From the NCBI GenBank assembly GCA_949740725.1, contig CATJIO010000126.1, forward strand, positions 1-64,000: DNA of 64,000 nt, in the 5' to 3' direction. Source of the DNA: an uncultured Lachnospiraceae bacterium. Its GTDB lineage: Bacteria > Bacillota > Clostridia > Lachnospirales > Lachnospiraceae. Under the pieces are notes generated by a model that was not told the DNA's origin, ran no database searches, and was given only the letters and a program-made list of their open reading frames with translations. The translations under genes were made by a program, and so were the position numbers. Shown here piece after piece: positions 51,235-59,950 of this stretch. How positions within the stretch are numbered: the stretch's first letter is position 1; every line of letters starts with the position of its first letter.

Positions 51235-53310
51235 ATGGAGCAGAGGACCATCCGTATCGGGGAGAGGGAGTATCCTTTTTATGCGGTACAGACGATTGTA
51301 GTAGGGAGCGGCGCGGCAGGGTTAAATGGAGCGGTTTCCCTGTATAAGGCCGGACAGAGAGACATCGCTGTCCTGACAGAGGGGCGGTTTATGGGAACCT
51401 CCAGGAATACAGGTTCGGATAAGCAGACGTATTATAAGCTGACTACCTGCGGCAGCGAGCCGGACAGCGTACGGAAGATGGCTCAGACCTTATTTGACGG
51501 CCAGGCTATGGATGGGGATTTAGCTTTGGCGGAGGCGGCCCTTTCTCTGCGGGGATTTTACCATTTAGTGGATATCGGGGTGCCTTTCCCCTGTAATGGC
51601 GGTGGGGAGTATGTGGGCTATAAGACAGATCACGATCCCAATCAGCGCGGAACCTCCGCCGGCCCCCTTACCTCTAAGTTTATGACCGAGGCTCTCTGGG
51701 AGGAGGTGGAGAGGTATTCGATTCCAGTGTTTGACGGATACCAGGTAATCGAGATTTTGACTGACCAGGAGGCAGATTTCCAGGAGGGCCAGGGACGGGA
51801 AGAAGGCTTGGAACAAAAGGCGCGCAGACGGGTGCGGGGCCTTTTAGCATTGAATATCCGGGAGGACAGGGCAGAAAAGCAGTACACCGTGTTCGGGGCG
51901 GATAATATTGTCTATGGGGTAGGCGGCGAGGCTGGTATGTATGACACTTCCGTTTATCCGGTGAGCCAGACCGGCGGTATGGGATGCGCCTTCCGGGCCG
52001 GGGCCAGGGGAAAGAATCTGACGGAATCCCAGTATGGTATGGCTTCAGTCAAGTTTCGCTGGAATCTGTCCGGTACTTATCAGCAGGTGATTCCCAGGTA
52101 CGTTTCCACTGACGCGGACGGCAGCGATGAACGGGAATTCTTGGATGAATATTTTCCAAAGCCGGAGGATATGCTTTACGCCATTTTTCTAAAGGGCTAT
52201 CAGTGGCCCTTTGACCCGCGGAAAACCATGGATTACGGCTCTTCACTCATTGACCTTTTGGTATATCAGGAAACAGTGATGAAAGGGCGGAAGGTGTACC
52301 TGGATTACCGGAGGAATCCCAGCGCGGCGGAGGAAAAGGGACATTTCCTTTCCAGGCTCCTTCACCAGGAGGCTTATGATTATCTGGAGAGCTCTGATGG
52401 CTTGTGGGATACTCCCATAGAGCGGTTGGAGCACATGAATCCTGCGGCCATTGAACTTTACCGCTCCCACAACATTGACCTGTACACAGAGATGCTGGAG
52501 ATAGGGGTTTGCGCCCAGCATAATAACGGCGGCCTGGCAGGAAACGGTTGGTGGGAGAGCAATTTGAGCCATTTTTTCCCGGTGGGAGAGGTAAATGGAA
52601 CGCACGGCGTTTACCGCCCAGGAGGAAGCGCCTTAAATTCTGGCCAGGTGGGAAGCCTGCGGGCTGCACAGTTTATCGCTGGAAAATATACCGAGGAGCC
52701 TTTGGATGAGCAACAGCTGGCGATGCGATGCGGTGCACAGATTGAGGCAGCGGCAGCTTTTGGGATGAGAGCAATAGAGATGGGAAGGAAAATCTTGGAA
52801 GAAGAGTCGGAGGAGCCGAACAGAGCGTTGCTGGATTGGAAGGCAGAGAAGAAGGAGTTAGGTGTCCGGATGTCAAAGAGGGGGGCCAATATCCGCTCCA
52901 TGGAAGGGGTAGAGCAGGCCCTGGCGGAGAATCGTACCCAGCAGGTAAGGATGGATCGCTTTGGGATCCAGACAGCGCCGGAGCTAAAGCATTTATACCG
53001 CCTTCGGGATTTGCTGGTGAGCCAGCAGATATATCTGGAGGCTATCCGGGATTACATTCAAAAGGGCGGAACCAGCCGGGGTTCTTATCTGATCTGCGAT
53101 CCGGAAGGCAAAAAACCCTTGGAATGCCTGCCGGAGGAGTTTCGGTTCTCCCTGGAGGATAGGGGACTGTCCGGACAGATTCAGGAGATTGTCTATGAGA
53201 ATGGCCGGTGCCAGTGTTTCTGGCGACCGGTGCGGCCTATTCCGGAGGAGGACAGCTGGTTTGAAATGGTATGGAGAAACTGGCGGGAAGGCGTTTACTT
53301 TGGTGAATAA
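51235..53310 (+). CDS. FAD-dependent oxidoreductase (fumarate reductase flavoprotein-like)
   Basis: 691 residues from ATG 51235 (GAAGGAG seven bases upstream; a longer frame begins inside the operator). Dinucleotide-binding QTIVVGSGAAGLNGAVSLYKAG (residues 17-38), STRNTGSDKQ-like substrate loop (EGRFMGTSRNTGSDKQTYYK), a flavin domain with IVYGVGGEAGMYD, and the C-terminal FFPVGEVNGTHGVYRPGGSALNSGQVGSLRAAQFIA FAD site (about 455-490). This fits the FAD_binding_2 group (succinate dehydrogenase, L-aspartate oxidase, various enoate or ketosteroid oxidoreductases). No Fe-S or heme partner gene is nearby. Head of the operon with the CoA-transferase. The substrate is likely an acid or CoA ester of this pathway. 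Confidence 0.85.
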   Translation: MEQRTIRIGEREYPFYAVQTIVVGSGAAGLNGAVSLYKAGQRDIAVLTEGRFMGTSRNTGSDKQTYYKLTTCGSEPDSVRKMAQTLFDGQAMDGDLALAEAALSLRGFYHLVDIGVPFPCNGGGEYVGYKTDHDPNQRGTSAGPLTSKFMTEALWEEVERYSIPVFDGYQVIEILTDQEADFQEGQGREEGLEQKARRRVRGLLALNIREDRAEKQYTVFGADNIVYGVGGEAGMYDTSVYPVSQTGGMGCAFRAGARGKNLTESQYGMASVKFRWNLSGTYQQVIPRYVSTDADGSDEREFLDEYFPKPEDMLYAIFLKGYQWPFDPRKTMDYGSSLIDLLVYQETVMKGRKVYLDYRRNPSAAEEKGHFLSRLLHQEAYDYLESSDGLWDTPIERLEHMNPAAIELYRSHNIDLYTEMLEIGVCAQHNNGGLAGNGWWESNLSHFFPVGEVNGTHGVYRPGGSALNSGQVGSLRAAQFIAGKYTEEPLDEQQLAMRCGAQIEAAAAFGMRAIEMGRKILEEESEEPNRALLDWKAEKKELGVRMSKRGANIRSMEGVEQALAENRTQQVRMDRFGIQTAPELKHLYRLRDLLVSQQIYLEAIRDYIQKGGTSRGSYLICDPEGKKPLECLPEEFRFSLEDRGLSGQIQEIVYENGRCQCFWRPVRPIPEEDSWFEMVWRNWREGVYFGE

Positions 53311-53376
53311 TGAGTTGTGAGCAGCCTGTTAGAACAGGCAGAAGGTATCAGTTGCAGGAGCAAAAGGAGAAGACAG

Positions 53377-54927
53377 ATGAATAAATTTATGACGGCCAAG
53401 GAAGCGGTAGCACTTATTAAGGACAATGACAGCATCGCTGTATCTGGCAACGGCGGCGGGATTATGGAGCCAAATTTCCTCTTTGAAGCGTTAGAGGAGC
53501 GATTTCTCACTGAGGGGCATCCCAGAGAGCTGAGCCTGACCCATTCGGCGGGGATTGGTGATAAAGATAAGGGGGGCATCAGCCGTTTTGCCCATGAGGG
53601 GATGATTAAGCGGGTAGTGGGCGGCCACTGGGGCTGGTCCCCCAAGATGCAGCAGCTGGCCAATGAAAATAAAATCGAGGCTTATAATCTGCCCCAGGGC
53701 ATTGTGGCTATGCAGTACCGGGAGATCGCGGCCAAGCGGGTGGGGCTGGTTACCCAGACGGGATTGAAAACCTTCGTGGATCCCAGGATTTCCGGGGGAA
53801 AGCTAAATGATGTGACAAAAGAGGATATCGTGGAGCTCGTCGAGATGGACGGCAGAGAATGGCTGCGGTATAAGACATATCCCTTAAATGTGGCGTTAAT
53901 CCGGGGAAGCATCGGTGATAACGAGGGAAATATTTCCTTGGAGTATGAGCCGGCTTACTTAGAGTCCCTGGCTATTGCCCAGGCAGTACATAATTGCGGC
54001 GGTACGGTGATCTGCCAGGTGAAGTTTGGGGCCCAGGCAGGCACGCTGGATCCCAAGATGGTACGGATTCCGGGGATCCTGGTGGACGCAGTGGTGGTGT
54101 GCCCTGAGCAAGTGCAGACTATCGAGGGAGAGTTTAACCCGGCTCTGACCGGAGATCTGCGGATGCCGGTGGATGCCATTGCACCGATGGCCCTGGATCA
54201 GAGAAAGGTGGTGGCCAGAAGGGCGGCTATGGAGCTCCAGAAGGGAACTATCATTAACCTGGGATTTGGCATGCCTGACGGGGTGGCCATGGTGGCGGCT
54301 GAGGAAGGTATTGGGGATTATGTAAAGATGACCATTGAGCAGGGAATCATCGGCGGAGTGCCGGCCAGTGGGGCAATTTTCGGCGTGGCCTATAACTCCG
54401 ACTCCATGATCGACGGTCCTTCCCAGTTTGATTTTTACAATGGGGGAGGCCTGGATATGACCTGTCTGGGGCTTGCCCAGGCGGATCGCCACGGGAATGT
54501 GAATGTGAGCAAATTCGGTCCTACCATCTCCGGAGCCGGCGGCTTCATCGACATCTCTCAGACCGCGAAAAAATGCGTATTCTGCGGAACCTTTACTGCC
54601 GGCGGGTTGAAGACGGAAATTTGCGGTGGGGAAATCCATATCCTTCAGGAAGGGAAACATAAGAAATTTTTAAAGGATGTGGAGCACATCACCTTCAGCG
54701 GCGACTACGCCAGGGAAAGCGGTCAAACTGTGCTTTATGTGACCGAGCGGGCAGTGTTTGAGATGACCTCGGAGGGGCTGGTATTGAGGGAAATCGCTCC
54801 GGGAATTGATTTGCAGAAGGATGTGCTGGATCAGATGGATTTCATGCCATTGATGCCAGAACAGCCAAAATTAATGGATAAGCGGATTTTTGCCCCGGAG
54901 GTTATGGGGCTGAAGGATAACCAATAA
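53377..54927 (+). CDS. Acyl-CoA:acetate/3-ketoacid CoA-transferase (fused alpha-beta), copy 1
   Basis: 516 residues from ATG 53377 (AAAGGAG 8 bases upstream). Family I CoA-transferase: N-terminal half MTAKEAVALIKDNDSIAVSGNGGG, LSLTHSAGIGDKDKGG; C-terminal half with the active-site Glu in MTIEQGIIGGVPASG and DFYNGGGLDMTCLGLAQADRHGNVNVSKFG. It moves CoA between an organic acid and acetyl- or another acyl-CoA by a Glu-thioester intermediate. A paralog of almost the same length lies at 58279-59832. Confidence 0.9.
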   Translation: MNKFMTAKEAVALIKDNDSIAVSGNGGGIMEPNFLFEALEERFLTEGHPRELSLTHSAGIGDKDKGGISRFAHEGMIKRVVGGHWGWSPKMQQLANENKIEAYNLPQGIVAMQYREIAAKRVGLVTQTGLKTFVDPRISGGKLNDVTKEDIVELVEMDGREWLRYKTYPLNVALIRGSIGDNEGNISLEYEPAYLESLAIAQAVHNCGGTVICQVKFGAQAGTLDPKMVRIPGILVDAVVVCPEQVQTIEGEFNPALTGDLRMPVDAIAPMALDQRKVVARRAAMELQKGTIINLGFGMPDGVAMVAAEEGIGDYVKMTIEQGIIGGVPASGAIFGVAYNSDSMIDGPSQFDFYNGGGLDMTCLGLAQADRHGNVNVSKFGPTISGAGGFIDISQTAKKCVFCGTFTAGGLKTEICGGEIHILQEGKHKKFLKDVEHITFSGDYARESGQTVLYVTERAVFEMTSEGLVLREIAPGIDLQKDVLDQMDFMPLMPEQPKLMDKRIFAPEVMGLKDNQ

Positions 54928-54947
54928 GCAAAAGGAGGAGAAAAAAT

Positions 54948-55730
54948 ATGATCGAAGGAATCACCCTGGAAAAGAAGGAAGGATATGCCATTTTGAAGGT
55001 GGATATCCCGTCAACAAGAAATGCGTTAAGTGTTCCTATCCTGGAATATATGGACTCCCTGGTGGAAGAGGTAAAGGCGGATCCTGGTATCCGCGCCCTG
55101 ATTCTCACAGGAGGCGGGGAGAAATCCTTTGTGGCGGGAGCCGACATCTCTGGCCTGGTGAAGATGAGCCCGGAGGAGGCCCGATACTCTATTGAAGTGG
55201 GGCACAAGGTATTTACCAAGATTGAGACCCTGGATATCCCGGTGGTGGCGGCTATCAACGGCTACTGCCTGGGCGGTGGCTTAGAGATCGCTATGTGCTG
55301 CGATATCCGCGTCTGCTCGGCTAATGCTAAGTTTGGCCAGCCGGAGATCAATATCGGCATGATTCCTGGATGGGGCGGGACCCTGCGTCTGCCCAGGCTT
55401 ATTGGAGAGAGCCGGGCGAAGAATATGCTTCTCAGAGGGAGAATGATTACCGCCAAGGAGGCCTTTGATTACGGCCTTATCGCTGAAGTGTATGAGGATG
55501 TGGCCACTTTGCGGGAGAAGGCAGAGGAGGTGGCAAAAGAGCTGGCTTCCAAAGCGCCTCTTACCATGAAGTTTGACAAGCGGCTGATCTATGACGCAGC
55601 AAATAAGCAGCCTACGGATATCGCCCAGAGAGATGCCATGACCCTGGGTTTTGTATTCACCACCCATGATGCCATTGAAGGCCTGACCGCATTCTTAGAG
55701 AAGCGGCCGCCAAAGTATGAAGGAAGGTAA
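54948..55730 (+). CDS. Enoyl-CoA hydratase/isomerase family protein (crotonase)
   Basis: 260 residues, AAAGGAGG before ATG. Crotonase fold with oxyanion-hole region KSFVAGADISGLVKM (about 63-77), YCLGGGLEIAMCCDIRV with the first catalytic Glu, and FGQPEINIGMIPGWGGTLRLPRLIG with the second Glu. Both acids of hydratases are therefore present. It would hydrate an alpha,beta-unsaturated acyl-CoA. Between the CoA-transferase and a cupin in a tight operon. Confidence 0.92.
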   Translation: MIEGITLEKKEGYAILKVDIPSTRNALSVPILEYMDSLVEEVKADPGIRALILTGGGEKSFVAGADISGLVKMSPEEARYSIEVGHKVFTKIETLDIPVVAAINGYCLGGGLEIAMCCDIRVCSANAKFGQPEINIGMIPGWGGTLRLPRLIGESRAKNMLLRGRMITAKEAFDYGLIAEVYEDVATLREKAEEVAKELASKAPLTMKFDKRLIYDAANKQPTDIAQRDAMTLGFVFTTHDAIEGLTAFLEKRPPKYEGR

Positions 55731-55733
55731 GAG

Positions 55734-56114
55734 ATGAAGAAGATCAATATTTTTAAGGATATTGAGGGAATGGAATTTCCCACCGGGAGACGGACCAGAG
55801 TGATGTACGGGGAGAATGGCGCCATTAATGGGGAGTATTTCTGCCAGGGCTATGTGGTGCTCTACCCCGGCGGATCCATTCCACTCCACGACCATGAGAC
55901 CATCGAGACCTACACCATTATTAAGGGCGAGGGGGAGATGACCATCGGAGAGGAGACAGAGGCGGTGAAGGAGGGAGATTCGGTGTACATTGACCGGAAC
56001 CTGCCCCATGGCCTGGTAAATACCGGAACAGAGGATATGCACATGATGTTTGTCTATGCCCCCAAGATGGTGGTGGATCACTGGGCACAGGAGATGAGCG
56101 GAGAATTGAAATAA
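55734..56114 (+). CDS. Cupin-domain protein
   Basis: 126 residues, four bases after the hydratase. One cupin barrel with metal-ligand motifs YPGGSIPLHDHETIETYTIIKGEGEMTIGEE (G-x5-H-x-H-x3-E-type) and PHGLVNTGTEDMHMMFVY. Such small cupins act as isomerases, dioxygenases or ligand-binding proteins. In this locus a sugar-acid or keto-acid isomerase is possible; unproven. Confidence 0.85.
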   Translation: MKKINIFKDIEGMEFPTGRRTRVMYGENGAINGEYFCQGYVVLYPGGSIPLHDHETIETYTIIKGEGEMTIGEETEAVKEGDSVYIDRNLPHGLVNTGTEDMHMMFVYAPKMVVDHWAQEMSGELK

Positions 56115-56143
56115 ATCATTATTCAGAAAGAAAGGAAATCGTG

Positions 56144-56911
56144 ATGAAGAAAACAGCGATCGTAACTGGAGGCAGCAGAGGGATCGGCTTTGGCGTGGCA
56201 AGGCAGCTGGGGCTGGATGGATATAATGTGGCGATTTTGGATGTGAATGATCCTAAGGATTATCAGGAGAATTTAGATGAACTGGAAAAGCTGGGGATTG
56301 ATTACCTGTACATCCAGGGAAGCACCACAGTAAAGGAAGACCGGGAAGCCTTTGTAAAGAAGGTGGTGGAAAAATACGGGGATATTGACGTGCTGGTAAA
56401 TAATGCGGGGGTTGCCCCCAAAGTGCGCCTGGATCTTCTGGAGATGACCGAGGAGAGCTTTGACTATGTGGTGGGAACCAATACCAAGGGAACCATGTTT
56501 ATGACCCAGCTGGTGGCGAAGCAGATGCTGACTCAGCCAGTGAAGGGACGCCGCCGGGGGGTGATTGTGAATATCAGCTCCAGCTCGGTGACCGTCTCTT
56601 CCACCAATCGGGGGGAGTATTGCGTATCCAAGGCTGGGGTGGCTATGCTTACCACCCTCTATGCGGATCGGTTGGCAGCTGACGATATCCAGGTTTATGA
56701 GATTCGTCCAGGGGTAATTGAGACTGACATGACCAGGGTGGTACATAAAAAGTACAGCGACTTAATTGAGCAGGGAGTATTCCCTATCGCCCGCTGGGGA
56801 ACGCCCCAGGATATCGCCGACGCGGTAAGTGCTTTCTGCACGGAGAAATTTATCTACAGCACCGGCAATTATATCGACCTGGACGGGGGATTCCACATTA
56901 AAAAACTGTAA
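56144..56911 (+). CDS. Short-chain dehydrogenase/reductase
   Basis: 255 residues from ATG 56144 (GTG 56141 is adjacent). Classical SDR: TGGSRGIGFGVARQLG (nucleotide binding), NNAGVAPK, NISSSSVTVSSTNRGEYCVSKAGVAMLTTLYADRLA with Ser, Tyr and Lys of the active site, and RPGVIETDM. It likely oxidises or reduces a hydroxy/keto group of a pathway intermediate such as a 3-hydroxyacyl-CoA. Asp after the second strand (LDVNDPKD) suggests NAD(H). Confidence 0.9.
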   Translation: MKKTAIVTGGSRGIGFGVARQLGLDGYNVAILDVNDPKDYQENLDELEKLGIDYLYIQGSTTVKEDREAFVKKVVEKYGDIDVLVNNAGVAPKVRLDLLEMTEESFDYVVGTNTKGTMFMTQLVAKQMLTQPVKGRRRGVIVNISSSSVTVSSTNRGEYCVSKAGVAMLTTLYADRLAADDIQVYEIRPGVIETDMTRVVHKKYSDLIEQGVFPIARWGTPQDIADAVSAFCTEKFIYSTGNYIDLDGGFHIKKL

Positions 56912-56946
56912 TCCTGCTAATTAGGGACGAAATGTTTCGGGCGCTT

Positions 56947-56977
56947 AGGCTGCCGGGCAAAATCTGCCTGGCAGCCT
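56947..56977 (+). promoter_or_regulatory. Hairpin between the SDR and DUF2264 genes
   Basis: AGGCTGCC (56947-56954) pairs with GGCAGCCT (56970-56977) with further GGCA/TGCC pairing inside. No T run, so read-through or processing is likelier than termination. Confidence 0.45.
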
Positions 56978-57057
56978 GTTGCCGTTTGGAAGTTTGCAGC
57001 CTGGCCGCGGCTGGGCTGTGATTGGCGAGGCGGACCAGCCTCAGTAAGGAGATGCTT

Positions 57058-58266
57058 ATGACCGAGGAGAGGAGATATTGGCTGGACACGATGCTGGCCA
57101 TTGGCGCGCCGGTGCTGGAGGCAGCGGCCCAAGAGCGGCTGCACCGGGATATGCCCTGCGAGTGCCGGGTAAAAGAGGAAAAAGAGGTGGAGATCCGTAA
57201 AAAATTCACCCACCTGGAGGCTATTGGCCGCACGGTGGACGGAGTGTCGGCATGGCTTGGCTGCAAAGAAGCCACAGGAGAAGAGGAGGAGCTGCGGAAG
57301 AAATATGCCGCTGTCACCCGACAGGCGATTATCAACTGCACGAATCCGAAATCCCCGGATTTCGTGAACTTTAAGGAAGGCCGCCAGCCCCTGGTGGACG
57401 CCGCCTTTTTAGCCCACGGTATCCTCCGCGCCAGGGAGGAACTCCTGGATCCCCTGACCCAGGAGCAAAAGGAAAATCTGGCGGCCTGCATGACCGATTC
57501 CTCAAAGATCAAGTCTGGCTTTAATAATTTTTACATGTTCCTGGCCATGATCGAGACGCTGCTCTATGTGATGGATAAGCCCTATGATCGGAACCATATC
57601 GACGCTGCGCTGCATTTCCATGAGCTGTGGTACAAGGGCGACGGAATGTACGGGGATGGGGAAGAGTTCTGCATGAATTATTACAACAGCTTTGTTATCC
57701 AGCCCATGTACTATGACGTGGCAAGGATCATGGGGCCCACGGATCCGGACTGGCGGCGTTTGGTGGAGCAGGTTCCGGCAAGGGCCAGGCGGTACGCGGG
57801 GATCCTGGAACGGATGATCAGCCCGGAGGGCACCTTCCCGGCAGTTGGCCGCTCCCTGGCTTACCGCTTCGGCGCCATGCAGCACCTGTCGGAAATGGCG
57901 TTGATGCATAATCTCCCCCAGGAGGTGACGCCTATGCAGGTGCGGTGCGCATTGACCATGGTGATCAAAAACATGATGAAGCCAGGGACATTTGACGAGA
58001 AGGGCTGGCTGAGGATTGGCTGGTGTGGGGCGAATCCAGAGATCGGCGAAGTTTACATCTCTACAGGAAGCCTGTATCTGTGCACTACAGTATTTCTTCC
58101 CCTGGGACTGGGGGCGGAGGATCCTTTCTGGTCCGGTCCGGACACCCAGTGGACCAATAAGCGCCAGTGGAGCGGTGGAAGCTGTATCATTGACGAGGCG
58201 CGTCACGAGAAGGTGCATCAGACAATTTACGACCATGATGAGTATGTGGCGAAAGGTGGCCATTAA
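57058..58266 (+). CDS. DUF2264 domain-containing protein
   Basis: 402 residues from ATG 57058 (AAGGAG seven bases upstream). The body matches DUF2264: HLEAIGRTVDGVSAWL, NPKSPDFVNFKEGRQPLVDAAFLAHGILRA, KSGFNNFYMFLAMIETLLY, FCMNYYNSFVIQPMYYDV, SPEGTFPAVGRSLAYRFGAMQHLS and WSGGSCIIDEARHEK. An all-helical (alpha/alpha)6-barrel like unsaturated-uronide hydrolases is expected, which fits the PL22-like protein of the same locus. No signal peptide, so it acts in the cytoplasm. The reaction is unknown. Confidence 0.85.
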   Translation: MTEERRYWLDTMLAIGAPVLEAAAQERLHRDMPCECRVKEEKEVEIRKKFTHLEAIGRTVDGVSAWLGCKEATGEEEELRKKYAAVTRQAIINCTNPKSPDFVNFKEGRQPLVDAAFLAHGILRAREELLDPLTQEQKENLAACMTDSSKIKSGFNNFYMFLAMIETLLYVMDKPYDRNHIDAALHFHELWYKGDGMYGDGEEFCMNYYNSFVIQPMYYDVARIMGPTDPDWRRLVEQVPARARRYAGILERMISPEGTFPAVGRSLAYRFGAMQHLSEMALMHNLPQEVTPMQVRCALTMVIKNMMKPGTFDEKGWLRIGWCGANPEIGEVYISTGSLYLCTTVFLPLGLGAEDPFWSGPDTQWTNKRQWSGGSCIIDEARHEKVHQTIYDHDEYVAKGGH

Positions 58267-58278
58267 GGAGAGAAGCGT

Positions 58279-59832
58279 ATGAAGAAGATGATGAGCGCCA
58301 GAGAAGCTGCCGCCATGATCCCGGATCAGGTGAATGTGTGGCTGGTGGCAGGAGGCGGGGGAATCAATGAACCCCATTACTTTTTAAAAGAGCTGGAGGA
58401 CTATTTCCTAGAAAAGGGACATCCCAGGAATTTAAGCCTGTGGCATAGCGCTGGCATCGGGGACAAAGAAGGGGGAGGTGTGGATCGGTTCGCCCATGAG
58501 GGCATGGTCTGCAAGGTAGTGGGCAGCCACTGGACCTGGTCTGTCCGCATGCAGGAGATGGCTAGGCAGGAGAAGATCGAAGCCTATGTGCTTCCTCAGG
58601 GAACTATGATCCAGTTGGCTAGAGAGATTGCCGGAGGCCGGCCTGGGGTAATCACGAAGGTCGGCCTGGGGACCTTCGTTGATCCCAGGGTGGAAGCCGG
58701 AGCGATGAACCGCATTTCCAGGGAGAAGCTGACCCAGGTGATGGAGATAGGCGGGGAGGAATATCTGCTGTATCGCTCCATCCCCATTGGCGTGACCATC
58801 ATCCGGGCCTCTACCGCGGACGAGGAGGGAAATCTGACTTACGAGCGGGAGGGAATCATTCCGGAGTGCCTGGCCGCGGCTCAGGCCGCGAAAAACAGCG
58901 GTGGCATTGTCATTGCCCAGGTGAAACAGGTGGTGGCAAAGGGAAGCTTAAAGCCTCTGGATATTCGTGTACCGGGCTTCCTGATAGATGCCGTGGTGGT
59001 GGATTCAGACCAGCGCCAGTCTATGTTGACCGACTATGATCCGGCTCTGTCTGGAGAGCGGAGGATGTCCACCATAGAGAAGCTGCCGCCTATGGAGCAC
59101 AGTGAGCGAAAGGTCATCGCACGCCGGGCGGCTATGGAGGCAAAGAAGGGCAGTATTGTGAACCTGGGCTTTGGAATGCCCGCCGGGGTAGCCTCAGTGA
59201 TCGATGAGGAGGGGGTGGGAGAAACCATCAAGCTCTCGGTAGAACAGGGAATCACTGGAGGCATTCCCGCCGGAGGGAGCAATTTCGGCCTGGTTTATAA
59301 TCCAGAGGTGATGCTGGAGGCGGCCAGCCAGTTTGACTGGTATGACGGAGGCGGGCTGGATCTGGCTGTACTGTCATTTGCGGAATTCGATCAGGAGGGC
59401 AATGTGAATGTGAGCCGGTTCGGGGATCGGGTAAATGGGGTAGGAGGCTTTATCAATATCTCCCAGTCTGCCAGGACAGTGATCTTTGTGGGTACCTTTA
59501 AGGCAGGAGGATTTAAGGCAGGCTTTTCTGAAGACGGCCTGGAAATTCTCGCAGAGGGCCGGGTGAAGAAGGCGGTGAAGCAGGCTGCCCAGATTAGCTT
59601 CAGCGGCGCCTATGCCAGGAAGCGGGGCCAGCGGGTGCTCTACGTGACTGAGCGCGCTGTATTTGTACTGACTAAGGAAGGGGTCATGCTCACGGAAATT
59701 GCTCCAGGGCTTGACCTGCAGAAGGATGTGCTGGAACAGATGGATTTTGCGCCGCTGATGGCAGAAGAAATAAAGGAAATGGATATCCGGCTCTTTCGGG
59801 ATGAGAAAATGGGGCTGGCTTTGGGCGTCTAA
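58279..59832 (+). CDS. Acyl-CoA:acetate/3-ketoacid CoA-transferase, copy 2
   Basis: 517 residues, AAGGAGAG before ATG, 12 bases after the DUF2264 stop. Aligns along the whole length with 53377-54927: HSAGIGDKEGGGVDRFAHEGMVCKVVGSHW, LPQGTMIQLAREIAGG, SVEQGITGGIPAGGSNFG (active-site Glu) and DWYDGGGLDLAVLSFAEFDQEGNVNVSRFG. It probably acts on a different acid of the pathway or regenerates the CoA donor. Last gene of the operon. Confidence 0.9.
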   Translation: MKKMMSAREAAAMIPDQVNVWLVAGGGGINEPHYFLKELEDYFLEKGHPRNLSLWHSAGIGDKEGGGVDRFAHEGMVCKVVGSHWTWSVRMQEMARQEKIEAYVLPQGTMIQLAREIAGGRPGVITKVGLGTFVDPRVEAGAMNRISREKLTQVMEIGGEEYLLYRSIPIGVTIIRASTADEEGNLTYEREGIIPECLAAAQAAKNSGGIVIAQVKQVVAKGSLKPLDIRVPGFLIDAVVVDSDQRQSMLTDYDPALSGERRMSTIEKLPPMEHSERKVIARRAAMEAKKGSIVNLGFGMPAGVASVIDEEGVGETIKLSVEQGITGGIPAGGSNFGLVYNPEVMLEAASQFDWYDGGGLDLAVLSFAEFDQEGNVNVSRFGDRVNGVGGFINISQSARTVIFVGTFKAGGFKAGFSEDGLEILAEGRVKKAVKQAAQISFSGAYARKRGQRVLYVTERAVFVLTKEGVMLTEIAPGLDLQKDVLEQMDFAPLMAEEIKEMDIRLFRDEKMGLALGV

Positions 59833-59950
59833 TTTATAGAAGCTACAGGAAAAATAAGCACAGGCGCTGATAAAGCCCACTTGTTCTGCGCATATTAAAT
59901 GACATGATGTTGGGGTCAAAATGCAACAAGATCAGAAAAGGAGAATCAAG

